From Clostridium sp. (lineage in GTDB: Bacteria; Bacillota; Clostridia; Lachnospirales; Lachnospiraceae), in NCBI GenBank assembly GCA_031275405.1, contig JAISOV010000016.1, positions 23,725-87,724 on the forward strand: a DNA stretch of 64,000 nt, written 5' to 3'. Of the stretch, positions 1 through 9,000 are shown in pieces; within the stretch, counting starts at the first letter, position 1; every line of letters starts with the position of its first letter. The notes under the pieces are model-generated. The model was not told the DNA's origin, searched no databases, and worked only from the letters and a program-made list of their open reading frames with translations. The translations under genes were made by a program, and so were the position numbers.

Positions 1-642
1 ACCGCAGAGGATGACGGCAACGAGGACTCCACTTCCACCGACACCACCGGCGCCAAGACCATCCTCTATATCACTGTGTCCCACAAGGCCGCTGACGAAA
101 TGGCGGCGCGGTACGGCTTTAACGCCGAGCAGAAAGCGCAGCTTGCCGAGCTGCTCTCCGACGAATACGCCGGCCTGTGGAGCGCGGTACTTTACGGAAC
201 CCGCAATGGAAGCAGCGATATTGTGGCGGTTGCCGCGGCTCAAATCGGCAATGTGACCGGCGAGCCGTATTGGAGTTGGTACGGTTTTGACAGCCGCGTG
301 GAATGGTGCGCAGCCTTTGTGTCATGGTGCGCCAACGAGTGCGGTTATATCGACGCGGGCATCATCCCACGTTTTGCCTCCTGCCAGTCACAGGGCATCC
401 CGTGGTTCACCGAGCGCGGACTGTATCAGACGGATAATGGATATCTCCCCAGACCCGGCGACATCATCTTTTTCGACTGGGAGCAGGACGGATACAGCGA
501 CCATGTGGGAATTGTGGAGTATGCCGAGGGCGGGACCGTCCACACGCTCGAAGGGAACGCAGGCGCCGACGGTGCTGTGATGAGGCACAGCTACCGCTTA
601 AGCAGCGCCGCCATCTGCGGCTATGGAGCCGCAGGCATGTAA
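1..642 (+). CDS. CHAP/NlpC-type cell-wall hydrolase of an ICE, C-terminal part (5' end outside window)
   Basis: The frame is open from base 1 (TAEDDGNEDSTST...), so the ATG at 76 in the ORF track is internal and the gene begins before the window. The visible part has an acidic Ser/Thr linker, then ILYITVSHKAADEMAARYGF, then a cysteine hydrolase domain with VEWCAAFVSWC as the probable catalytic-Cys motif and SDHVGIVE as the His motif. CD1108-type mobile-element proteins and other ICE peptidoglycan hydrolases end this way; they open the cell wall for the conjugation apparatus. The downstream ParA, ParB and giant helicase support the ICE context. Family is fairly sure, substrate is inferred. Confidence 0.8.
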   Translation, partial: TAEDDGNEDSTSTDTTGAKTILYITVSHKAADEMAARYGFNAEQKAQLAELLSDEYAGLWSAVLYGTRNGSSDIVAVAAAQIGNVTGEPYWSWYGFDSRVEWCAAFVSWCANECGYIDAGIIPRFASCQSQGIPWFTERGLYQTDNGYLPRPGDIIFFDWEQDGYSDHVGIVEYAEGGTVHTLEGNAGADGAVMRHSYRLSSAAICGYGAAGM

Positions 643-726
643 CGGCACAGGGACATGGCAGGGACGGCAGGCCCCGGCAGGGCGGGAAAGGCAGTGCCGC
701 CGGGGCAGAAAGGAGATTTCTGGACC

Positions 727-1608
727 ATGAGAGAAGAGATTCCTGCGAAAGGAAAGGACGGGATGGAACTGGGTACGCGCCGCGTGTATGCGGTCGCGAA
801 CCAGAAGGGCGGCGTGGGCAAGTCCGCCACAAGCACGAACCTGGGCATCGGGCTGGCGCGGCAGGGCAGGAAGGTCCTGATCGTCGATCTGGACAGCCAG
901 GCATCCCAGACCGTGTCGCTTGGCTGGAAACAGCCGGAGGAATTGCCTGTTACCGTCGCGACACAACTCGGAAAGGTTGTGGCGAACAAACCCATTGACC
1001 CGCAGGATGGTATCCTGCACCACAGCGAAGATATTGACCTGATACCGTCCAGTATTGAGCTGTCAGGACTTGAAATGCGGATGGTCAACGCCATGAGCCG
1101 CGAGTCTGTGCTGAAAAGCTATCTTGCGGAATTACGGCGCGACTATGATGTCATTGTCTTAGACTGCCCGCCGACGCTGGGCATGATGACGGTCAACGCC
1201 CTTGCCGCCGCCGACCGCGTGATTGTGCCTGTCCAGCCGGAGTATCTGTCCGTGATCGGCATGACCCAGCTGTTTGACACCGTGGCGCTCGTCAAAAAGC
1301 AGATCAACCCCGCCTTGCAGGTAGAGGGCGTCCTGGTTACCCTCGCCAATATGCGGACAAATCTGGCGAAAAATACGCTGGAGATACTCCGTCAGGCATA
1401 CGGCGGTAAAATCCGCATCTTCCCACACCCCGTCCCCTATTCAACCAAAGTAAAGGAAGCGAGCGCGGCGGGCAGGAGCATTTTCGCCTATGACCCCAAA
1501 GGCGCGGCGGCATATGCCTACGGCGAACTTGTAAAGGAGGTGGAACGCAATGGCAGACAAATCGGGGCAGACGTTCGAGCTGCCAAAAAAGCAGAGCTTA
1601 GTCGCTGA
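727..1608 (+). CDS. parA: ParA/Soj-family partition ATPase
   Basis: A 293-residue ParA-type ATPase that, with ParB, would partition or stabilise the circular form of the mobile element. The deviant Walker A KGGVGKS lies near residue 29, VLIVDLDSQASQT follows, and VIVLDCPPTLG is the Walker B region. The ORF track starts at 655, but AAAGGAG lies 11 bases before the ATG at 727, so that start is preferred; the Met of MELGTRRVYAV at 763 is a second option. The 3' end overlaps parB by 59 bases, indicating translational coupling. Confidence 0.9.
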   Translation: MREEIPAKGKDGMELGTRRVYAVANQKGGVGKSATSTNLGIGLARQGRKVLIVDLDSQASQTVSLGWKQPEELPVTVATQLGKVVANKPIDPQDGILHHSEDIDLIPSSIELSGLEMRMVNAMSRESVLKSYLAELRRDYDVIVLDCPPTLGMMTVNALAAADRVIVPVQPEYLSVIGMTQLFDTVALVKKQINPALQVEGVLVTLANMRTNLAKNTLEILRQAYGGKIRIFPHPVPYSTKVKEASAAGRSIFAYDPKGAAAYAYGELVKEVERNGRQIGADVRAAKKAELSR

Positions 1609-2512
1609 ACTGTTCACGACGCAGGAGGAGCGCGACGACGACAGGCGAGAGAAGGTTCTGGATATTCCTCTTGCCGAGATTGACGATTTTCCCGACCACC
1701 CCTTTCAGGTAAAAAACGATGAAGCCATGCAGAGCATGGCGGAAAGCGTGAAAACCGTTGGCGTTCAAACTCCCGCGATCGCGCGGCAGAAGGAGGATGG
1801 CCGGTACGAGCTGATCAGCGGACACCGCCGCAGAATGGCGGCAACGCTGGCAGGGCTTGAAACCATGCCGCTTATCGTGCGCGGCCTTTCCCGCGATGAG
1901 GCGATTATCGCAATGGTGGACGCGAATTTACAGCGGGAAACCATTCTGCCAAGCGAAAAGGCGTTGTCCTACAAGATGAAAATGGACGCAATGAAACGGC
2001 AAGGACAGCGAACAGATTTAACTTCATCCCCACTGGGGATGAAGTCACAGGGAAAGCAATCGCTTGACGAATTGGGGGAACAAGTAGGAGAAAGCCGCAA
2101 CCAAATTCACCGTTATATCCGCCTGACGGAGCTGATCCCACAGATCCTGCGGATGGTAGATGAGAACAGAATCGCACTCCGCCCTGCTGTAGAGCTTTCG
2201 TATCTGGAAAACGAAATGCAGGAAATGGTGTTGGAGGCAATGGATTTTGAAGACCGCACACTCTCTCACGCTCAGACAATCAAAATGCGGGGGTTTGCGG
2301 CAAAAGGAATGCTCGACAAGAATGTCATCGCCTCTATCATGCAGGAGGACAAGGGCAGCCAGAAAGAGCAGTTCAAAATCCCGCGAGAAAAGCTGAGCAA
2401 GTTCTTCTCCCCCTCAACCCCGTCCGCCAAGATGGAGGAAACCATCATCAAGGCACTGGAGCTTTGGCGCAGGCGTGAGCAGGACCGTGGCGCAAGGCAA
2501 AGCCCCAGATAA
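1550..2512 (+). CDS. parB: ParB/Spo0J-family partition protein
   Basis: A 320-residue ParB-type protein that would bind a centromere-like site and stimulate ParA. The ParB/sulfiredoxin nuclease-like domain shows IPLAEIDDFPDHPFQV, then the motif ELISGHRRRMAA, followed by an HTH region (LDELGEQVGESRNQIHRYIRL). AAAGGAGG stands 9 bases before the ATG, inside the end of parA. A low-GC patch with several short codons near 2000-2080 may mark a variable linker. Family assignment is firm; the target site was not found. Confidence 0.9.
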   Translation: MADKSGQTFELPKKQSLVAELFTTQEERDDDRREKVLDIPLAEIDDFPDHPFQVKNDEAMQSMAESVKTVGVQTPAIARQKEDGRYELISGHRRRMAATLAGLETMPLIVRGLSRDEAIIAMVDANLQRETILPSEKALSYKMKMDAMKRQGQRTDLTSSPLGMKSQGKQSLDELGEQVGESRNQIHRYIRLTELIPQILRMVDENRIALRPAVELSYLENEMQEMVLEAMDFEDRTLSHAQTIKMRGFAAKGMLDKNVIASIMQEDKGSQKEQFKIPREKLSKFFSPSTPSAKMEETIIKALELWRRREQDRGARQSPR

Positions 2513-2540
2513 GGAAACCGCATAAAATGAGGGATTGAAA

Positions 2541-2666
2541 ATGGACGCAAACAAGTACGGTCATTATTTTAAGGGCCATGATGAAGCAAAAACCGATATG
2601 CACGACAGGGCCGCTAAAGAACAGTTGCGTTTGGACAGCAAAAAGCGTGACGATAAAGGGCGGTGA
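2541..2666 (+). CDS. small ICE protein, 41 residues
   Basis: This short reading frame is missing from the ORF track. It encodes MDANKYGHYFKGHDEAKTD followed by a charged Lys/Arg/Asp tail. It fits exactly between parB and the next gene on the same strand, with a weak GAGGG upstream. The charged composition and tight spacing resemble small accessory genes in ICE operons. I do not recognise a family and no function is proposed. Confidence 0.5.
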   Translation: MDANKYGHYFKGHDEAKTDMHDRAAKEQLRLDSKKRDDKGR

Positions 2667-2672
2667 CAGCGC

Positions 2673-3098
2673 GTGAACAGCCGAATCATCCGCACGTCTG
2701 GCGGGCGCGTTTATCATTGCGCCGATTGCCCGTACCGCAGCCGTGATACGGGTTTTTGCGGGTTTTGTATGCGGAAAATCCCTGCTGAGATGAAAGACAA
2801 GAAAAATGGGAAGGAGGTTTCCACATGGCGGCCAAATACCAATTTATCATGCAGATGTACGAATCCGTCCTGCAAAGGGTTACGCACAGCCCTGCCGAAT
2901 GGACGGCTTTCATACGCGCCGCCTGCCGGAATTATAAGCTGCCCTTTAACGACCAAATCCTTATTTACGCCCAGCGCCCCGACGCGACGGCGGTCTTGGA
3001 GATTGAGAAGTGGAATCGGCAGTTTGGCAGATGGGTCAACAAAGGCGCAAAAGGAATTGCGGTCTTTGATGAGGAATATAACGGCAATTCCCGTTTGA
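2673..3098 (+). CDS. cysteine-rich small protein (zinc-ribbon-like N-terminus)
   Basis: The frame starts with GTG at 2673 and its first 50 residues carry paired cysteines (HCADCPY ... GFCGFCMRK), which suggests a structural zinc site. Beyond about residue 50 the frame runs 274 bases into the start of the giant helicase gene in another frame, where composition becomes Arg/Ser/Pro-rich and less convincing. The genuine protein may be only the N-terminal part in related elements, with its stop lost here. The gene sits between the 41-residue protein and the helicase. Function unknown. Confidence 0.45.
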   Translation: MNSRIIRTSGGRVYHCADCPYRSRDTGFCGFCMRKIPAEMKDKKNGKEVSTWRPNTNLSCRCTNPSCKGLRTALPNGRLSYAPPAGIISCPLTTKSLFTPSAPTRRRSWRLRSGIGSLADGSTKAQKELRSLMRNITAIPV

Positions 3099-6000
3099 AA
3101 CACTACTTTGATATTTCCGATACCCACGAAAGCCGATTTTCCCGCCCTGTTCCCATTTGGCAGATGAATACGGCATATGAAGCGGACGTTATCGAGAGCT
3201 TGGAAAACTCCTTTGGCGAGTTAGAGGACGATTCCGGCCTTGCCGCCGCCCTCATTTCGGCGGCGCACAATGCCGTGGATGACAACCTTTCCGATTACCT
3301 CAACGAACTCATCTATTGCCGCGAGGACAGCTTTTTAGAGGAACTTGACGGCCTCAATGTTGAAATGGAATACAAGACCGCCCTGCAAAACAGCGTGGCG
3401 TATATGCTTCTCACCCGCTGCGGATTGGACGCGGACGAATATCTTGACTTTGAGGATTTCCGCTATATATCCGACTTTAACACCCGCAACACCGTCAACG
3501 CCCTCGGTACGGCGGCAAGCGATATTTCGGAAACCTGCCTGCGTGAGATTTCGGCTACCGTTATCAATCTGCAAAGGCAGGAGCAAAATCAAAATCGCAC
3601 ATTTGCAACCCCGCCCCAAAAAGGCGATAATAATATCAAAAACAGCGAAAGGAGTACCCCACATGAACGAACTGACATATCGGACGCAGGGCGATTACCA
3701 AATACCCAATCTGCTTCCCCCGGAGGAAGCCGCCCCGGTAGTCCTTGGCAAGTACGCATTGGCAAGAAAGAAATTCCTCAAACAGAGCCGCAGAATCCTG
3801 TTCACGAACCTGCTGACATCGGGCAAGCTGAACGCACATCTGATGGAAACCGAGCAGACGGCGAACGAGCGCATGGAACTGTTGACCCGGCAGATGGCGG
3901 CGGCGCAGGGCGTGGACGAGAGCTTGAAAGCCCGCGACCAAATGAAATGGGTGGGCTTGATGAACAATATCCGCCACAGCGCGGAGGAACTGGTGATGAG
4001 CGAACTGATATACGCATAAAGCCCCTGCCCCGGGGTCCCCACGAAGTCCGCAGACTTCGTGGGGTGGGAGCAGAATATCGGCAGCTCACCCTTATGGGAG
4101 AAGCGGAGGAACAAAAATCCTCCGCTTTTTCTATTTCTCAGCAGATTATAGATGAAGTCTTGACCACAGGCGGCAACGAGGAAAACAGCGTCCTGCGTAT
4201 CATTTCATGGTTTCGCAGGATTCACACGCCGACTGAAAACGCCGCGTTTCTCCGCAAGGAGTACGGCGAGGGCGGCAAAGGATTTATTTTCGGCGGGCAG
4301 CACGTTTCGGTTTGGTGGGATGAAAATATCATTCGCATTGCCGTAGGCGATAACGCCCGCTATGCGGAAAACGCTACCACCCTCCATTGGCTGAATGTGG
4401 AGCTACGGATTCGGGATTTATTCCGGCTTGGGCGTTTCGCTCCGCAGAGCGAGCTTGATAAAGTGGACGGCTTTGAACTCAAATCACTTGCCGACCATTT
4501 GTGGTATTTGCACCACGACCTTGCGGACGGCATAACATTTTCCTTTATGGACGAGGAACTGTTCAAGGGCGGTTTCCCCGACAGCACCGCGCATATTGCG
4601 GAACTACTGGCAGAGCCGACAGCGCGGCAGACAATTCTTGATGGGCTGACCGAATTTGCTGCCGAATATGAACAGGACAATGACCTGCTTCGTTTCCGCT
4701 TTTCCGAAAGCCATATGCGTGACGCGCTTACTCTGCTCAACGATTTGCAATATGACCCTAACATCTTGACCGCCGACGAATCGGTTTCCACGCTGCGTCC
4801 GGGATTTATCACGCAGGACGAAGTGGACGCAATACTTCTGCAAGGCGGCAACGTGGAGCATGGTAAATACCGCATTTACTCCTACTTCCTCCACGCCCAC
4901 ACCGCCAAAGAAAAAGCCGACTTTCTAAATGACGAATACGGATGGGGCGGCACAGGGCGCACAGGCTTCAATGAGAACCACGACAGCAAAGGCATTTCGT
5001 TCAGCCGTGAAAACAACCATATGCCCTATGACAAAGTGATTTTGCCGTGGAGCAAGGTTGCAAAGCGTGTTGATGAGCTTATCGCGGACGGACGGTATAT
5101 GACCGAGCGTGAGCGCGGCCTTTTGCCCGAATACGAAAAGAGCGAACTGGCGCGGGAGGTCTATCTTTTCTATACCAATCAGCCGGAGGACGTGCCACGC
5201 CCTTACCCTTTTGGAAGCGAAACAACAAACGCAATCAAGGAAATCCGTCCGCAGCTTGACGAGCCGGAGCGCGTTGCCGGGATATTGAGCGGTATGGCGG
5301 CGGTACTCGACAACACCGCCGACTTTGACCGCAGCTATCAGTCCATGCAAAAGGCGTTTGAGGATTTGACCGCCTACCAAAACGGCGAATACACGCTGTT
5401 TCCCACAGATAAACCAGCCGAAAAAGAAACGGCACAGCCCGCGCCCGCACCTGTCACGCATGAACAACCCGCCGCCGATGAAGCCGCCGTTTACGACCTT
5501 CAGCTTGGCACGGCGGTCTATCTTGGCATGGACGAATATGAGATTTACTCCTTTGACGATTCAAATGTTGTGCTGCGGGACATTAAATATCCCCTGTTTA
5601 CAAGGGATATGCCGCGTGACGAGTTTGAACGCAAGCTGCGGGAAAATCACTTAAACGACCATTTGATTGCAGACGGCGAAACGGAAACGCCCGTGCTGCC
5701 GATACCAAAACAGGAAACAGCGCAACCGCACACTCCAAAGATTGGCGACAGGTACGAGATACAGGGGCGACGGTTCGTTGTGGATTCCGTGGATACGGAT
5801 TCCGGCAAGGTGAGCCTGCGTGATGTGACCTTTGAGGGCAGCGCGGGATTTCCTGTTTTCCGAAGCGAGAGCTTTGACTTCATTCGGCAGTATGACCCCA
5901 TAGAGGATTTACCCGACGAAAGACAACGAATTGTCACAGAAACAACACCTATCCCCACAGATGAACCTCTTACCCCCGCGTGGGAAAAACCCAAGCCGAA

Positions 6001-9000
6001 AGGCAAGGTCAATGTATTTGACCCACACCCCGAAATACCGCAGTCAGAGCGGCACAATTACCGCATTACGGATGATGACCTCGGCGCGGGCGGCGCAAAA
6101 ACCAAATTCAAGAACAACGTGGAAGCCATTAAGACCCTGCAGGATATTGAGCTTGAGAACCGTTTTGCTACACCCGAAGAACAGGAGATTTTAGCGCGGT
6201 ACGTCGGTTGGGGCGGCTTGCAGCAGGCGTTTGACCCCCACAACAAGCAATGGGAAGATGAATATCTCGAACTGAACGCCCTGCTTTCGCCCGAAGAATA
6301 CGAATCGGCGCGGTCAACCACGCTCAACGCACACTACACCTATCCCACAGTCATCAAGGCGATTTACAAAGCCGTGGAAAATATGGGCTTTAAGACGGGC
6401 AATGTGCTTGAGCCATCCTGTGGAATTGGCAACTTTTTCGGACTTGTGCCGGAGAGTATGGCGGGAAGCAAGCTGTTCGGCGTGGAGCTTGACAGCTTGA
6501 CGGGACGCATTGCGCGGCAGCTTTACCAAAAAAACAATATCGCTGTGCAGGGCTTTGAGAAAACCGAACTGCCCGACAGCTTCTTTGATTTGGCAGTCGG
6601 CAATGTGCCTTTTGGCAGTTACGGCGTAGCGGATAAGCGGTACGACAAGCACAAATTCCACATTCACGATTACTTTTTCGCCCGGACACTTGATAAGGTC
6701 AGACCGGGCGGGATTGTCGCGTTCGTCACGTCGCGGTTTACGTTGGATAAAAAGGATTCCTCCGTGCGGAAATATATCGCGCAAAGAGCCGACCTTATTG
6801 GCGCAATACGGCTTCCCATGACGGCGTTCAAAGCCAATGCAGGAACGGAAGTCACCACCGACATTATCTTCCTCCAAAAGCGTGACCGCATTGTGGATAT
6901 TGAGCCGGACTGGGTGCATTTGGGCTATGTGAACGGCATAGGCGCGGACGGTGAGGAAACGGAAATCGCCGTAAACAGCTACTTTGCCGAACACCCCGAC
7001 ATGATTCTCGGCACAATGTCCGCCGCAAGCGGAACACGGATGTACGGCGGCGAAAACAGTATTTCGTGCGTACCGTTTGAGGACAGCGACCTTACGGAGC
7101 AGCTTGCCGAAGCCGTTACCAATATCCATGCCGAAATCACCGAGTACGAGCGTGATGAGGACGAGCCGGAGGAAGAGTTCGCTATCCCCGCCGACCCGAA
7201 TGTCCGCAATTACTCCTACACCACCGTGGAGGGGCAGATTTATTATCGTCAAGACAGTATCATGGTACCCGTGGAAATGCCCGTCACGGCGCAAAACCGT
7301 GTGAAAGGCTTGATTGAACTGCGGGAGTGCGTCCGCACCCTCATTTTCTATCAGACGAGCGACTACCCCGACCACGCCATTGACGCGGAGCAGACAAAGC
7401 TCAACCGTCTGTACGACAGCTTCACCCGCAAATACGGGCTGATTAACTCACGCGGCAATTCCATTGCATTCGCGCAGGACAGCGCATATTGTTTACTTTG
7501 TTCCCTTGAAAACCTTGACGAGAACGGCGAACTGGAAAGCAAAGCCGCTATGTTTACCAAGCGCACCATCAAGCCGCATATCCCCATTACCCATGTGGAC
7601 ACGGCAAGCGAAGCGTTGGCGGTATCCCTATCCGAAAAAGCAAGGGTTGACCTCTCCTTTATGGCGCAGCTCACCGATATGAGCGAGGACGCAATCGTAA
7701 AGGAACTTGAAGGCGTTATTTTTCTCAATATCGGCAACGCAAGCGACCAAAGCAAAACCTATGTGACCGCCGACGAGTATCTGAGCGGTAATATCCGCGA
7801 GAAATTGGAACTGGCAAAAGCGGCACAGGCAACCTTTCCCGATGGGCGATACGACGTCAATGTCAAATCCCTTGAAACCGCCATGCCGAAAGACCTTACC
7901 GCCGCTGAAATCTCGGTGCGTTTGGGCGCAACATGGCTGCCGGAGGACGTTGTTCAGCAGTTTATGTACGAGCTTTTGCAAACCCCGCCCTATGCACAGG
8001 GGCGCGTCAAAGTCCACTATTCCCACCACACGGGCGAGTGGAACGTCACCGAAAAGACCTATGACCGCTCAAACATCCACACCTTTAACACCTACGGGAC
8101 ACAGCGGATTAACGCCTACCAAATCATTGAACAAAGTCTGAATCTGCGAGACGTTCGGATTTTTGACAAGGTTTACACGCCGGAGGGCGACGAGAAACGC
8201 GTCCTCAATAAAAAGGAAACCGCCATCGCCCAAGCGAAGCAGGAAATCATCCGCAGCAAGTTTGAGGAATGGATATGGAAAGACCCTGCCCGCCGCGAAC
8301 GTCTCTGTCGTTTGTACAATGACAGGTTTAACAGCATCAGACCCCGCGAATACGACGGCAGCCACCTCAAGTTCCCCGGCATGAATCCCGAAATCGTACT
8401 CCGCAAACACCAAATAGACGCTATCGCACATCAGCTTTACGGCGGCAATACCTTACTGGCGCACGAAGTGGGCGCAGGCAAGACCTTTGAAATGGTTGCG
8501 GCGGCGATGGAATCCAAACGGTTGGGGCTTGCTAATAAGAGCCTTATTGTCGTTCCCAATCATATTACCGAGCAATGGGCGGCAGAGTTTTTACAGCTTT
8601 ATCCCTCTGCAAATATCCTTGTGGCGACCAAGAAAGATTTTGAGACCAAGAACCGCAAGAAGTTTTGCGCCCGCATTGCCACAGGCGATTATGACGCTGT
8701 GATTATCGGACATTCGCAGTTTGAAAAAATACCCATGTCGGCGGAACGGCAGGAGGCTATGCTTAGGCGGCAGATTGACGAACTGATTGAGGGGATTGAC
8801 GAGGTTAAACGCAACAAGGGCGAGAAATTCACCATCAAGCAGATGGAAAAGATGAAGAAAAATCTTGAAGTCCGCTTGCAGAAACTCACCGACCAATCAA
8901 GAAAAGATGATGTCGTCACCTTTGAAGAATTAGGCATTGACCGCCTGTTTATCGACGAAGCCCACTATTTCAAGAACCTTTTTCTCATCACGAAAATGCG

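Noticed and set aside
1905-2279. Minus-strand ORFs over parB and similar antisense ORFs over the helicase (for example 6314-7375, 9191-9940)
   Set aside because: They lie opposite well-supported genes, lack ribosome binding sites and have shadow-like composition.
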